From: Hylemonella sp. | Lineage (GTDB): Bacteria > Pseudomonadota > Gammaproteobacteria > Burkholderiales > Burkholderiaceae_C | Assembly (NCBI GenBank): GCA_030680575.1 | Contig: JAUXVI010000051.1 | Coordinates: forward strand, 62,001 to 126,000 | Length of the DNA: 64,000 bases | Direction of reading: 5' to 3' | Shown: piece by piece, positions 46,247-55,883 of the stretch | Numbering within the stretch: the first letter of the stretch is position 1 | Layout of the letters: every line of letters begins with the position of its first letter | Program-made: the position numbers and the translations under genes | The notes under the pieces: generated by a model | The model's database searches: none | What the model saw: the letters and a program-made list of their open reading frames with translations, nothing else | What the model was told of the DNA's origin: nothing

Positions 46247-47029
46247 GTGAGGGTAGCCTTAGGCGTCAGCTACAACGGCCAGTCTTACGATGGCTGGCAA
46301 AGCCAGCCGTCGGGCCGCACGGTACAGGACCAGCTGGAAAAAGCGCTGGGCAAGTTTGCGGACCAGCGCATCTCCACCCTGTGTGCCGGCCGCACCGATG
46401 CCGGTGTGCACGGCCTGATGCAGGTGGTGCATTTCGACACCAGCGCCGAACGCGACCCCCACGCCTGGGTGCGCGGCCCCAACAGTTTCCTGCCGCGCGA
46501 CATCGCCGTGCAGTGGGCTCATGTCGTGCCGGACGAATTTCACTGCCGTGCCAGCGCCCTCTCGCGCCGTTATGCCTATTCGTTGCTGGAGTCGCCAGTC
46601 CGCCCCAGCGTCGATACGGGACGCGTCGGCTGGGTCTTCCAACCGCTGGACATGGCAGCCATGCAAGCGGCCGCAACCCGCCTGCTGGGCGAACACGACT
46701 TCAGCTCGTTCCGCGCCTCCGCTTGCCAGGCGCTGTCCCCCGTGAAGAACCTGATGCGTGCAGAGGTCAGCCGGCGCGGCGCCTACTGGCGCTTCGAGTT
46801 CGAGGCCAATGCCTTCCTGCACCACATGATCCGCAACATCATGGGCTGCCTGATCGTCATCGGCCAGGGCAAGCAGCCGCCGGAATGGATTGACGAGGTG
46901 CTGGCCGCACGCAGCCGCGACGCTGCCGCCCCGACCTTCTCGCCCGACGGCCTGTACTTCCTCGGTCCGCGCTACGACACCCGCTGGGGCCTGCCCGACC
47001 GAACGCCTGCGTATGATTGGCTGCCATGA
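46247..47029 (+). CDS. truA: tRNA pseudouridine(38-40) synthase TruA
   Basis: Isomerises U38-40 in tRNA anticodon arms. The catalytic Asp lies in CAGRTDAGVHGLMQVVHF, and AFLHHMIRNIMGCL is the other signature. The usual N-terminus (M-R-x-A-L-G-x-x-Y-x-G) fits a GTG start at 46247 (260 aa); a TTG at 46205, 2 bp after the fimV stop, gives 14 more residues. Neither has a strong ribosome site. Overlaps trpF by 4 nt. Confidence 0.93.
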   Translation: MRVALGVSYNGQSYDGWQSQPSGRTVQDQLEKALGKFADQRISTLCAGRTDAGVHGLMQVVHFDTSAERDPHAWVRGPNSFLPRDIAVQWAHVVPDEFHCRASALSRRYAYSLLESPVRPSVDTGRVGWVFQPLDMAAMQAAATRLLGEHDFSSFRASACQALSPVKNLMRAEVSRRGAYWRFEFEANAFLHHMIRNIMGCLIVIGQGKQPPEWIDEVLAARSRDAAAPTFSPDGLYFLGPRYDTRWGLPDRTPAYDWLP

Positions 47030-47700
47030 ACCGCACCCGAATCAAGATCTGCGGCCTGACGCGCGAGCAGGACGTTGACGCCGCCGTAGCGGCCGGCGCC
47101 GATGCGGTGGGCTTTGTTCTCTATGAGAAAAGTCCACGGTACGTGGCGCCCGAGCGCGCCGCCATACTGGCGCGCCGGCTACCGCCCTTCGTCACGCCGG
47201 TGCTGCTGTTCGTCAACGCAGACGCCACAAAAATCATAGCTGCCTGCGCCGATATTCCGGGCGCTACCGTGCAATTTCATGGTGATGAAACGCCTGCCGA
47301 CTGCCTGCTGGCCAGTGGCCAAGGCACTCGCCCCTTCTTGCGCGCCGCCCGGATTCCCTTGGGGGATGCCGCTCGTGCCTTCGACCTCGTAAAATACGCC
47401 CAGGATTACTCAGCCGCCCAGGCTATCCTGCTCGACGCCCACGTCGACGGCTTTGGCGGCGGCGGCAAGGCATTCAATTGGTCACTTCTTCCTCCAAGCG
47501 TCGACGCTCACCTCGTCTTGAGTGGTGGGCTCACACCTGCAAACGTGGCCGATGGCATTCGGCAGGTACGGCCGCGCTGTAAATCGCTGGCCGTGGATGT
47601 GAGTTCCGGCGTCGAGCGTGCCAAGGGCATCAAGGACGCCGACAAGATCAATCAGTTCGTCGCGGCCGTGCGTGCCGCCGACGCACAACTTGCAGGCTAA
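47026..47700 (+). CDS. trpF: Phosphoribosylanthranilate isomerase
   Basis: Third specific step of tryptophan synthesis. The ATG at 47026 (MNRTRIKICGLTREQDVDAA) overlaps the truA stop. 224 aa, slightly long. KICGLT carries the catalytic Cys, LLDAHVDGFGGGGKAFNW carries the catalytic Asp, and LVLSGGLTPANV is the phosphate site. Residues about 67-80 (ATKIIAACADIPGA) are encoded by DNA resembling the AT-richer short repeat found elsewhere here. Confidence 0.95.
   Translation: MNRTRIKICGLTREQDVDAAVAAGADAVGFVLYEKSPRYVAPERAAILARRLPPFVTPVLLFVNADATKIIAACADIPGATVQFHGDETPADCLLASGQGTRPFLRAARIPLGDAARAFDLVKYAQDYSAAQAILLDAHVDGFGGGGKAFNWSLLPPSVDAHLVLSGGLTPANVADGIRQVRPRCKSLAVDVSSGVERAKGIKDADKINQFVAAVRAADAQLAG
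47227..47266 (+). repeat. Short dispersed repeat-like segment inside trpF
   Basis: ACAAAAATCATAGCTGCCTG followed by CGCCGATATTCCGGGCGCTA resembles the ATAGCT...GCGC repeat at 59321-59363 and 62492-62541 and is AT-richer than the surrounding gene. It keeps the frame open. Similarity was judged by eye. Confidence 0.35.
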
Positions 47701-47703
47701 ACC

Positions 47704-48996
47704 ATGTTTGACTACCACCAGCCCGATGTCTCGGGCCATTTCGGCATTTACGGCGGCAGCTTCGTCAGCGAGACGCTGACACACGCCATCAACCAGCTGC
47801 GCGAGGCCTACGCCAAGTACCAGCACGATCCGGCCTTCATCGCCGAGTTCAAGTACGAACTGGCCCACTTCGTCGGCCGTCCCTCGCCGGTCTACCACGC
47901 GGCGCGCATGAGCCGCGAGCAGGGCGGCGCGCAGATCTTCCTCAAGCGCGAAGACCTCAACCACACCGGCGCGCACAAGATCAACAACACCATCGGCCAG
48001 GCCATGCTGGCGCGCCGCATGGGCAAGACGCGCATCATTGCCGAGACCGGCGCCGGCCAGCACGGCGTGGCCACCGCCACCATCTGCGCGCGTTATGGCC
48101 TGGAGTGCATCGTTTACATGGGTTCCGAGGACGTCAAACGCCAGAGCCCCAACGTCTACCGCATGAAGCTGCTGGGCGCCACTGTGGTGCCGGTGGAGTC
48201 CGGCAGCAAGACGCTGAAGGACGCGCTCAACGAAGCGATGCGCGACTGGGTCGCCAATGTGGACAACACCTTCTACATCATCGGCACCGTGGCCGGCCCG
48301 CACCCCTACCCGATGATAGTGCGCGACTTCCAAAGCGTGATCGGCGAGGAATGCCTGGTACAGATGCCGGAGCTGCTCCAGCGGACGGGTTGCACATCTG
48401 GCCAGCCCGACGCCGTGGTGGCCTGCGTCGGCGGCGGCTCGAACGCGATGGGCATCTTCTACCCCTACATCCCGCACGAGGCCACGCGCCTGATCGGTGT
48501 GGAGGCTGCCGGCGAAGGCATGGACAGCGGCCACCACTCGGCCTCGCTGCAGCGCGGCAGCCCGGGCGTGCTGCACGGCAACCGCACCTATGTGCTGCAG
48601 GACGACAACGGCCAGGTCACCGAGACGCACAGCATCAGCGCCGGCCTGGACTACCCCGGCGTCGGCCCGGAACACGCCTACCTGAAGGACATCGGCCGTG
48701 CCGAGTACGTCGGCATCACCGACCAGGAGGCGCTAGCCGCCTTCCACTACCTGTGCCGCACCGAAGGCATCATCCCGGCGCTGGAATCCAGCCATGCCGT
48801 GGCCTACGCCATGAAGCTGGCCAAGACCATGCGGCTGGATCAATCCATCCTGGTCAGCCTCTCGGGCCGGGGCGACAAGGACATCGGCACCGTGGCCGAC
48901 CTGAGCCACGCCGACTTCTACTGCCGTCCAAGCTGCCAGGGGCAGTCCGTCAAGGGCGGTGCAGCGACCGAACACACGATCAAGGTCTCCAAATGA
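47704..48996 (+). CDS. trpB: Tryptophan synthase beta subunit
   Basis: Condenses indole with serine using PLP. 430 aa. The PLP Lys is in [14 protein letters not shown]; the phosphate-binding [10 protein letters not shown] and [14 protein letters not shown] are intact. 3 bp after trpF and overlapping trpA by 4 nt, matching the TrpAB complex. Confidence 0.98.
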   Translation: MFDYHQPDVSGHFGIYGGSFVSETLTHAINQLREAYAKYQHDPAFIAEFKYELAHFVGRPSPVYHAARMSREQGGAQIFLKREDLNHTGAHKINNTIGQAMLARRMGKTRIIAETGAGQHGVATATICARYGLECIVYMGSEDVKRQSPNVYRMKLLGATVVPVESGSKTLKDALNEAMRDWVANVDNTFYIIGTVAGPHPYPMIVRDFQSVIGEECLVQMPELLQRTGCTSGQPDAVVACVGGGSNAMGIFYPYIPHEATRLIGVEAAGEGMDSGHHSASLQRGSPGVLHGNRTYVLQDDNGQVTETHSISAGLDYPGVGPEHAYLKDIGRAEYVGITDQEALAAFHYLCRTEGIIPALESSHAVAYAMKLAKTMRLDQSILVSLSGRGDKDIGTVADLSHADFYCRPSCQGQSVKGGAATEHTIKVSK

Positions 48997-49811
48997 GCCG
49001 CATTGCAACCACTTTTGCCGCGCTCAAAGCGCACAACCGCAAGGCCCTGATTCCCTTCGTCACGGCCGGCTTCCCCTATGTCGACATCACGCCAGAACTG
49101 ATGCACGGCATGGTGGCCGCCGGGGCCGACGTGATCGAACTGGGCGTTCCATTTTCCGACCCCAGCGCCGACGGCCCGGTGATCCAGGCCGCTGGCGACA
49201 AGGCCCTGGCTGCCGGCATCGGCCTGCGCCAGGTGCTGGAGATGGTGCGCAGCTTCCGCCAGAGCAACAGCGACACGCCTGTGGTGCTGATGGGCTATGC
49301 CAACCCGATCGAGCGTTACAACCAGCTGCACCAGGCCAGCGGCGACAACGCCTTTGCCCGTGATGCGGCCGCAGCCGGCGTCGATGGCGTGCTGGTGGTG
49401 GACTACCCGCCGGAAGAGTGCGAAGCATTCGCGGCTGCGCTCAAGGCCCATGGCCTGGACCTGATCTTCCTGCTGGCCCCCACCTCGACCTCCGAACGCA
49501 TGGACCAGGTGGCCCGGGTGGCCAGCGGTTACGTCTACTACGTCTCGCTCAAGGGCGTGACCGGTGCCGGCACCCTGGACACGGCGGCGGTGGAAGCCAT
49601 GCTGCCCAAGATCCGGCAGCATGTCAAAATCCCGGTCGGCGTCGGTTTCGGCATCCGCGATGCGGCCAGCGCCCGGGCCGTGGGCCGGGTGGCCGACGCG
49701 GTGGTGATTGGCAGCCGCATCATCCAGCTGATCGACAACCAGCCGCGTGAACGGGTGGTTCAGGCGGCCTCGGACTTCCTGCGCGAGATCCGGGCGGCTT
49801 TGGATTCATAA
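48993..49811 (+). CDS. trpA: Tryptophan synthase alpha subunit
   Basis: Releases indole from indole-3-glycerol phosphate. The ATG at 48993 (ATGA with trpB) gives 272 aa. The catalytic Glu and Asp lie in [19 protein letters not shown] and [27 protein letters not shown] and [11 protein letters not shown] bind phosphate. A longer open frame begins inside trpB but is the wrong gene start. Confidence 0.97.
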   Translation: MSRIATTFAALKAHNRKALIPFVTAGFPYVDITPELMHGMVAAGADVIELGVPFSDPSADGPVIQAAGDKALAAGIGLRQVLEMVRSFRQSNSDTPVVLMGYANPIERYNQLHQASGDNAFARDAAAAGVDGVLVVDYPPEECEAFAAALKAHGLDLIFLLAPTSTSERMDQVARVASGYVYYVSLKGVTGAGTLDTAAVEAMLPKIRQHVKIPVGVGFGIRDAASARAVGRVADAVVIGSRIIQLIDNQPRERVVQAASDFLREIRAALDS

Positions 49812-49879
49812 TCCCCCCCGACCGACCTATGAAACCGGGAACTGGGTCCTGACCCAGTTTTGACATTGAGGAATTGCAC

Positions 49880-50752
49880 ATGAGCTGGCTCGAAAAACTT
49901 CTGCCTCCCAAAATTCAGCACACCGACCCGGCCGACCGGCGCAGCGTGCCCGAAGGCCTGTGGATCAAGTGCCCCAGCTGCGAAAGCGTGCTCTACAAGA
50001 CCGACCTGGAGCAGAACCAGAACGTCTGCCCGAGCTGCAGCCACCACCACCGCATCGACGCGCGCGCGCGCCTCAACGCCTTTCTCGACAACGAAGGCCG
50101 CTACGAGATCGGCCAGGAAGTGGTGCCGGTCGATGCGCTGAAGTTCAAGGACAGCCGCAAGTACCCCGAGCGCCTGAAAGAGGCGATGGAAGCCACCGGC
50201 GAGACCGATGCCCTGATCGTGATGGGCGGCGCCGTGCATGGCATCAGCCTGGTGGCGGCCTGCTTCGAGTTCGGTTTCATGGGCGGCAGCATGGGTTCGG
50301 TGGTGGGCGAGCGTTTCGTGCGCGGCGTGGAAACCGCGATCGAGCAGAAAGTGCCCTTCCTGTGCTTCACCGCCACCGGTGGCGCGCGCATGCAGGAAGG
50401 TCTGCTGTCACTGATGCAGATGGCCAAGACCAATGCGGCCCTGACCCGTCTGGCCAAAAAAGGCCTGCCCTACATCAGCGTGCTGACCGACCCGACCATG
50501 GGTGGCGTCAGCGCCGGTTTTGCCTTCCTGGGCGACGTGGTGATTGCGGAGCCGAAAGCACTGATCGGCTTTGCCGGCCCGCGCGTGATCGAATCGACCG
50601 TGCGCGTGACGCTGCCGGAAGGCTTCCAGCGCGCCGAGTTCCTGCAGCAGAAAGGCGCCGTCGACTTCATCTGCGACCGCCGCGAACTGCGCAAGACCAT
50701 TGCCAGCACACTGGCCATGCTGCAACGCCAGCCGGCCGACGCGGTGATCTGA
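49880..50752 (+). CDS. accD: Acetyl-CoA carboxylase carboxyltransferase subunit beta
   Basis: Carboxyltransferase half of acetyl-CoA carboxylase, first step of fatty-acid synthesis. The ATG at 49880 ([16 protein letters not shown]) has GAGG upstream; 290 aa. The zinc ribbon is [20 protein letters not shown] plus CPSC-type spacing, and the CoA-binding region includes [19 protein letters not shown]. Follows trpA by 68 bp, a standard linkage. Ends just before repeat copy B. Confidence 0.97.
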   Translation: MSWLEKLLPPKIQHTDPADRRSVPEGLWIKCPSCESVLYKTDLEQNQNVCPSCSHHHRIDARARLNAFLDNEGRYEIGQEVVPVDALKFKDSRKYPERLKEAMEATGETDALIVMGGAVHGISLVAACFEFGFMGGSMGSVVGERFVRGVETAIEQKVPFLCFTATGGARMQEGLLSLMQMAKTNAALTRLAKKGLPYISVLTDPTMGGVSAGFAFLGDVVIAEPKALIGFAGPRVIESTVRVTLPEGFQRAEFLQQKGAVDFICDRRELRKTIASTLAMLQRQPADAVI

Positions 50753-50796
50753 AAAGAATTACCTCAGCATAAGCACAACACGCACCCGGACCCAAC

Positions 50797-50891
50797 CGGG
50801 AAACGCCGTGGAACCGGCTTCGCCGGTCCACTGGCGTTGCCCCCTGCAAGGGGGGTGGCGAAGCGACACGAAGTGCGCGTAGCCTGGGGGT
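50797..50891 (+). repeat. 3'-end palindromic repeat, copy B
   Basis: The 37-bp core 50802-50838 differs from copies A and C at only one or two positions and nests the same stems. It is followed by a C/G-run hairpin and a GCGAAGCGACACGAAGTGCG tract. It ends 2 bp before the yggT stop codon on the minus strand, so from yggT it lies directly in the 3' UTR. Confidence 0.8.
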
Positions 50892-50893
50892 GT

Positions 50894-51457
50894 TCAATAC
50901 ATCAGCGCAGCGCCCTGCAGGCTGCCCAGCACGATGGCCGCGATCTGCAGCAGCACCAGCAGAACCAGCGGCGACAGGTCGATGCCCCCTACCAGCGGCA
51001 CGAGACGCCGAATCGGCGCCAGCGGCGGCGTCACCAGCCGATCGATGACATCGGTCAGCACGTTGCGGCTCTGCAGCCACGACAGCACGGCATAGACGAT
51101 CACCAGGCCCGTCAGGCCCGAGATGGCCAAGCGCACCACGCCGAAGGCGGCCAGGATCAGCACCGAGACATAACTGGCGCCAAAACTGGTGAACGCCCAC
51201 AGCAACGAGAATTGCGCCAGTTCGATCAGGAACGCAGCCGCCAGACTGGCCGTATCCCAGCGCCCCAGGGCCGGCAGCACACGGCGCAAGGGCAGCACCA
51301 GCCAGTCGGTCAGGGCAAAAACGAAACGGCCCAGCGGATTGCCGGAGCGCGCCGACATCGGGATGCGCTGGTGCTGCATGTACAGGCGCAGCAGGCAGGC
51401 CCCCCCCACCACACCGGTGACGACTTCGAGCAACAGGGAAAGGATCTGGAACAGCAT
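50894..51457 (-). CDS. YggT-family integral membrane protein
   Basis: 187 aa from the ATG at 51457 (MLFQILSLLLEVVTGVVG). Two YggT repeats, each with two helices, carry the family motifs RSGNPLGRFVFALTDWLVLP and LVTPPLAPIRRLVPLVGGID. YggT proteins have been linked to osmotic/K+ handling and cell-division-linked loci, with no settled activity. Divergent from lysS. Confidence 0.9.
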   Translation of the reverse strand: MLFQILSLLLEVVTGVVGGACLLRLYMQHQRIPMSARSGNPLGRFVFALTDWLVLPLRRVLPALGRWDTASLAAAFLIELAQFSLLWAFTSFGASYVSVLILAAFGVVRLAISGLTGLVIVYAVLSWLQSRNVLTDVIDRLVTPPLAPIRRLVPLVGGIDLSPLVLLVLLQIAAIVLGSLQGAALMY

Positions 51458-51547
51458 GGATCTCGGCCAAAAGTTCGCCAAATCATAGCGTCATTAAAAT
51501 AGCGGGTTCTGGCCATGTTTCATGGCCACCTCCTACCCTGCCCTCTC

Positions 51548-53077
51548 ATGTCTGAACACAACACCGCAGCCCCCGCCCAGGACGAAAACCAGCTGATCGC
51601 CGAGCGGCGCGACAAACTCAAGGCCATCCGCCAGCAGGAGGCTGAGGGCAAGGGCCCGGCCTTCCCCAACGATTTCAAGCCGGCCGACCGTGCGGCCGAC
51701 CTGTTTGCCGCCCATGCCGGCCAGACCGCCGAAGGTCTGCAAACCCAGGGCAGCACCGCCAAGATCGCCGGCCGCATGATGCTCAAGCGCGTCATGGGCA
51801 AGGCCAGCTTCGCCACGCTACAGGACAGCACCGGCCGCATCCAGATCTACGTCAAGCGCGACGAGGTGGGCGAAGAGCTCTACGAGCAGTTCAAGCACTG
51901 GGACCTGGGCGACATCGTGGCCGCCGAGGGCACGGTCTTCAAGACCAAGACCGGCGAGCTCTCGATCCAGGCCAGCAGCGTGCGCCTGCTGACCAAGAGC
52001 CTGCGCCCGATGCCCGACAAGTTCCACGGCGTGGCCGACCAGGAAGTGAAATACCGCCAGCGCTATATCGACCTGATGACCGACGAGGAAGCCCGCAAAC
52101 GCTTCGTCGCGCGCAGCAAGGCCGTCAGCTCGATCCGCGAGTTCATGGTGTCGCACAACTTCCTGGAAGTCGAGACGCCGATGCTGCACCCGATTCCGGG
52201 CGGCGCCAATGCCAAGCCCTTCATCACGCACCACAATGCGTTGGACCAGGAAATGTTCCTGCGCATCGCACCCGAGCTGTACCTCAAGCGTCTGATCGTC
52301 GGCGGCTTCGAGCGCGTGTTCGAGATCAACCGCAACTTCCGCAACGAAGGCATCTCGGTGCGCCACAACCCCGAGTTCACCATGATGGAGTTCTACGCGG
52401 CCTACTGGGACTACCAGGACCTCATGACCTTCACCGAAGGCCTGGTGCGCCATGCGGCCCAGCAGGCGGCAGGCACGCTGCAACTCAGCTACGGCGGCAA
52501 GCCGGTCGACCTGGCCCAGCCTTTCGAGCGCCTGACCATCCGCGAAGCCATCGTTCACCACACCGAAGCCGGCGTGAACGTTGACGACAGCGCCTGGCTG
52601 ATCAACGCGCTCAAGAAACTCGGCATGAGTGAAGCGAAGGACAAGCTCTCGACCCGCTCGCTAGCCTCTTTGCAGGTGTTGTACTTCGAGGAAGTGGTGG
52701 AGGAGAAGCTCTGGCAGCCGACCTTCATCTGCGAGCACCCGGTGGAAATCTCGCCGCTGGCACGCGCCAGCGACACCCGCCCCGAGGTGACCGAGCGCTT
52801 CGAGCTCTACATCACCGGTCGCGAGTTCGGCAACGGTTTCTCCGAGCTGAACGACGCCGAGGAGCAGGCCGCACGCTTCCACAGCCAGGTGGCAGCCAAG
52901 GACAGCGGCGACGACGAGGCCATGTTCTTCGACCACGATTTCGTGCGCGCCCTGGAGTACGGCATGCCCCCCACGGGTGGCTGCGGCATCGGCATCGACC
53001 GCCTGATGATGCTGCTGACCGACAGCCCGAGCATCCGCGACGTGATCCTCTTCCCCGCGCTGCGCCGCGAGGGCTGA
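51548..53077 (+). CDS. lysS: Lysyl-tRNA synthetase (class II)
   Basis: Charges tRNA-Lys. The ATG at 51548 ([20 protein letters not shown]) gives 509 aa, the LysS size. An OB-fold anticodon domain is at the N-terminus ([19 protein letters not shown]). Motif 2 is [20 protein letters not shown] and motif 3 [13 protein letters not shown]. Stands alone between yggT and the split-barrel pair. Confidence 0.98.
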   Translation: MSEHNTAAPAQDENQLIAERRDKLKAIRQQEAEGKGPAFPNDFKPADRAADLFAAHAGQTAEGLQTQGSTAKIAGRMMLKRVMGKASFATLQDSTGRIQIYVKRDEVGEELYEQFKHWDLGDIVAAEGTVFKTKTGELSIQASSVRLLTKSLRPMPDKFHGVADQEVKYRQRYIDLMTDEEARKRFVARSKAVSSIREFMVSHNFLEVETPMLHPIPGGANAKPFITHHNALDQEMFLRIAPELYLKRLIVGGFERVFEINRNFRNEGISVRHNPEFTMMEFYAAYWDYQDLMTFTEGLVRHAAQQAAGTLQLSYGGKPVDLAQPFERLTIREAIVHHTEAGVNVDDSAWLINALKKLGMSEAKDKLSTRSLASLQVLYFEEVVEEKLWQPTFICEHPVEISPLARASDTRPEVTERFELYITGREFGNGFSELNDAEEQAARFHSQVAAKDSGDDEAMFFDHDFVRALEYGMPPTGGCGIGIDRLMMLLTDSPSIRDVILFPALRREG

Positions 53078-53110
53078 TCCCCACCGGCCTGCTTGCATGA
53101 AAGACACCCC

Positions 53111-53626
53111 ATGACAGGCACGACAGCAGGCAGGCCGGGCTTGCTCAGCCCCGAGCACATCGCGCTGATCGCCAGCGGGGTGTCCACCATCGTCGCCTCG
53201 CACGACGCATCAGGCCGCCCCAGCCTGATGCGCGCCGTGGGGGCTGCCATCACACCGGATGGCACCCACATCACGGTCTACCTGAACCGCCCCGCCTGCT
53301 CCCAGTTGCTGGCTGACCTGCAGGCCACCGGGCAGATTGCCGTGGTCTTCAGCGAGCCGTTTTCACACTGCGCGGTACAGGTCAAGGCCTGTCGCATCGA
53401 GTTGCGCGCGGCCGGCCCGGAGGATGCACCGGTCTTGGCGCGCTACCTGGCTGGCATGGAGCACGAGCTCGGCCGCATCGGCTTCGGCCCCACCTACACC
53501 CGCATCATGCTGGCCCACCAGCTGAATGACGTGGTCGCCGTTTCGTTCAGTCCTGAACAGGCGTTCGACCAGACGCCCGGACCAAAGGCCGGCGCCTGCC
53601 TGCCGCCCACCGGAGACAGCGCATGA
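53111..53626 (+). CDS. Flavin/heme-type split-barrel protein (pyridoxamine-phosphate-oxidase-like family)
   Basis: 171 aa from the ATG at 53111. The N-terminal strand pattern VSTIVASHDASGRPSLMRAV and the HITVYLNRPACSQLLADLQA segment fit the FMN-binding split barrel shared by PNPOx-like proteins. There are no PNPOx pyridoxal-site motifs, so the enzyme name should not be transferred. Overlaps the next gene by 4 nt, and the next protein also begins with a split barrel, so the two probably work together. Confidence 0.7.
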   Translation: MTGTTAGRPGLLSPEHIALIASGVSTIVASHDASGRPSLMRAVGAAITPDGTHITVYLNRPACSQLLADLQATGQIAVVFSEPFSHCAVQVKACRIELRAAGPEDAPVLARYLAGMEHELGRIGFGPTYTRIMLAHQLNDVVAVSFSPEQAFDQTPGPKAGACLPPTGDSA

Positions 53627-54969
53627 ACACGCTGACACTGGACGACCTCCGGCCCTGCCTGGAAGGCATCATTCCGGCGCAGATCGCCACGTGCGCCCCC
53701 GACGGCACGCCCAATGTGGCCTACCTGTCGCAGGTCTACTATGCGGATGAGCGGCACCTTGCCCTGTCGTTCCAGTTCTTCAACAAGACGCGGCAGAACA
53801 TCCTGGCCAACCCCTACGCCACCTTGTTGTTGCTGCACCCGCAGACCTTTGCCTTCTACCGACTGCAGATCCGTTACCTGCATACGCTGACCGAAGGCGC
53901 CCTGTTCGAAGGCATGTGCGCCCAACTGGCCGGCATCGCCTCCCACAGCGGCATGGCCGAGGTGTTCGAGCTCAAAGGCTCCGATATCTACGAGGTGCTC
54001 GACATCGAACGCGTGCCCGGTAACAGCCTGGAGGCCCCGCCACCGCGCTGCGGCCTGCTGGGACAGATGCGCCGCTGCAGCGAGCGACTTGCCCGCTGCA
54101 CAGCGCTGGACGAGGCACTGGACATCGTGATGGCGACGCTGACCCAGGAGCTGCAGATCAGCCACGCCATGATCCTGCTGCTCGACCCGGCGCTGCAGCG
54201 CCTGTACACCGTGGCCAGCCATGGCTACGCCGTCTCGGGCGTCGGTTCGGAAATCGAGCTCGGCCGCGGCGTCATCGGCATGGCCGCCCAGGCACTGACG
54301 CCGATCCGCATCACCCACATGACCGGCGCCAGCCTGTACAGTCATGCCGTGCGCCGCACGCTGGCAGACAGCCAGCCCGACATCACCCTGGACACCGACA
54401 TCCCCTACCCCGGGCTGGCGCAACCGCAAAGCCAGATGGCGGTGCCCATTCTGTGCACCGGCCGACTGCTGGGGGTGGTGTTCGTCGAGAGTGCCGAGGA
54501 TTTGCGCTTCAGCTTCGAAGACGAAGACGTGCTGGTGACGATGGCCGGCCATCTCGGCGCCGCCATCGACCTGCTGCGCCTGGACGGCGAGGCGGTGGCA
54601 CCGGCCGCGACCGTGCCCACAGTGCCGACCTGTGCCGCACCAGATGCCCTGCTGCAGGTGCGCCGCTACAAGAGCAACAACAGCATCTTCCTCAATGACG
54701 ACTACCTCATCAAGGGCGTGGCGGGCGCGATTTTCTGGAAGCTGCTGAACGACTACCAGCAGCGCGGCCGCACCGACTTCTCCAACCGCGAACTGCGGCT
54801 GGATGCCAGCATCGGGCTGCCCGACGTGGTGGACAACCTGGAGGCGCGGCTGATCCTGCTGGAGCGCCGGCTGGCGGAGCAGGCCCTGCCGATCCGGCTC
54901 GAGAAGACCGGCCGCGGCCAGTTCAAGCTCTGCGTCGGTACCCGGCTTGAGCTCACCGAATCCGACTGA
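53623..54969 (+). CDS. Split-barrel + GAF sensor protein with probable winged-helix-like C-terminal domain
   Basis: 448 aa in three parts. Residues about 1-135 are a PNPOx-like split barrel (IPAQIATCAPDGTPNVAYLS; FFNKTRQNILANP). Residues about 150-320 are a GAF domain (ALDIVMATLTQELQISHAMI; QSQMAVPILCTGRLLGVVFV). Residues about 344-448 are an alpha/beta domain (DDYLIKGVAGAIFWKLLNDY; FSNRELRLDASIGLPDVVDN; LPIRLEKTGRGQFKL) that looks like a winged helix. The combination suggests a flavin- or heme-linked redox/ligand sensor with a regulatory output. Ligand, target and partner are unknown; the C-terminal assignment is inference. Confidence 0.65.
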   Translation: MNTLTLDDLRPCLEGIIPAQIATCAPDGTPNVAYLSQVYYADERHLALSFQFFNKTRQNILANPYATLLLLHPQTFAFYRLQIRYLHTLTEGALFEGMCAQLAGIASHSGMAEVFELKGSDIYEVLDIERVPGNSLEAPPPRCGLLGQMRRCSERLARCTALDEALDIVMATLTQELQISHAMILLLDPALQRLYTVASHGYAVSGVGSEIELGRGVIGMAAQALTPIRITHMTGASLYSHAVRRTLADSQPDITLDTDIPYPGLAQPQSQMAVPILCTGRLLGVVFVESAEDLRFSFEDEDVLVTMAGHLGAAIDLLRLDGEAVAPAATVPTVPTCAAPDALLQVRRYKSNNSIFLNDDYLIKGVAGAIFWKLLNDYQQRGRTDFSNRELRLDASIGLPDVVDNLEARLILLERRLAEQALPIRLEKTGRGQFKLCVGTRLELTESD

Positions 54970-54993
54970 GCCGTCTGGTTGTTGCTGACCGCC

Positions 54994-55734
54994 TCAAGCT
55001 TGCACCAAGCCTGGCGCCGGCGCCAGCTTCAAGCCACGCGCCAGCTTGGCCCATTCGCCGCTGCTCAAATGCGGCTGCACCACGTCCAGCACGGCGGCAA
55101 ACGCAGGTGCCGGTGCGTGGGCCTGCATGCCTTGCAGCACTTGCAGCCGCTCGGCCGGCGTCATCGCCGGCACCATCCAGCGCATCACGAACATGGTTTC
55201 CGCAGGGGGAATGGTGGCCAGCAGCCTGCCTTCAAGCGCCAGCAGTTCCTCGTCGGTGTAGTGCACCCACAGGGCCTGGTTGTGCTCGATCTCTTCGGCC
55301 TGCATGTGCTCGAAATTGTGAGCAATGAAGAGTGCCAACTGGCGGTACAGCACCAGCGCGTCGTGTTCGCGCTCTGGGCCGCTGCTCACCTGCAGCTTGC
55401 TGGCCGCGGCCTTGAGCGCGGCAATCGCCTGCGCATGCTCGACATGCTCAGCGGCGATGCGTGCACTGGCGCCGGGCATCCGTGCCTCCAGCGCCACATG
55501 CACGAATTCGTTTTCATGCTCAAGGTGCGAGGTGCAGAAATCAGCAAATTGCAACACGCGCGAGCCAATCCATTCGACCTCCGAGTCATCCGCCGGGTCC
55601 ATCTTGCCCACAGCCACCAGGATGTCGGCCATCAGCGCACGCATGGCCTTGTGGATGCCCACATAGAGGTCCACGCGCGGGGGTAGTACAGCCGCGAACG
55701 TCAGCTGTACCATCTCGTTTGAATCGATTTTCAT
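54994..55734 (-). CDS. Hemerythrin-like HHE-domain protein
   Basis: 246 aa, all-helical, with spaced His/Glu of a di-iron site: VGIHKAMRALM, FCTSHLEHENEFVHVAL, AEHVEHAQAI and FIAHNFEHMQAEEIEHNQAL. Such proteins bind O2 or NO or store iron. The long C-terminal part (after about 170) is helical without further His-x-x-x-Glu motifs. Convergent with the split-barrel/GAF gene, 24 bp away, so a functional link is possible but not shown by an operon. Confidence 0.8.
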   Translation of the reverse strand: MKIDSNEMVQLTFAAVLPPRVDLYVGIHKAMRALMADILVAVGKMDPADDSEVEWIGSRVLQFADFCTSHLEHENEFVHVALEARMPGASARIAAEHVEHAQAIAALKAAASKLQVSSGPEREHDALVLYRQLALFIAHNFEHMQAEEIEHNQALWVHYTDEELLALEGRLLATIPPAETMFVMRWMVPAMTPAERLQVLQGMQAHAPAPAFAAVLDVVQPHLSSGEWAKLARGLKLAPAPGLVQA

Positions 55735-55814
55735 GCTTGATTTCCTTGATCACCGGCGAACTGCCGGGCTAAACGGGTCCCGCGCTCACCGTGAGCAGGA
55801 ACATGCGGGAAGTC

Positions 55815-55864
55815 TAGGAATTCGGCCCTCTTCTGACTCTTAAGAACTCGCTAGCGAATTCCTA
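55815..55864. promoter_or_regulatory. Long inverted repeat TAGGAATTCG...CGAATTCCTA upstream of the hemerythrin-like gene
   Basis: A perfect 10-bp arm (55815-55824) and its complement (55855-55864) are separated by 30 bp; a 10-bp palindrome TCGCTAGCGA (55848-55857) overlaps the right arm. It lies between the divergent hemerythrin-like and YgjP genes, 19 bp before the YgjP start. It looks like a regulator site or cruciform; the binder is unknown. Confidence 0.4.
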
Positions 55865-55883
55865 AAAAATTACTAACGCAGCC

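Noticed and set aside
48105-48992. 568-aa frame running into trpA from within trpB
   Set aside because: Only the part after the ATG at 48993 is TrpA; the extension is an Arg/Ala/Gly-rich out-of-frame reading of trpB.
53111-53626. Naming this protein pyridoxamine 5'-phosphate oxidase (pdxH)
   Set aside because: Only the split-barrel fold is supported; the PdxH substrate motifs are missing.
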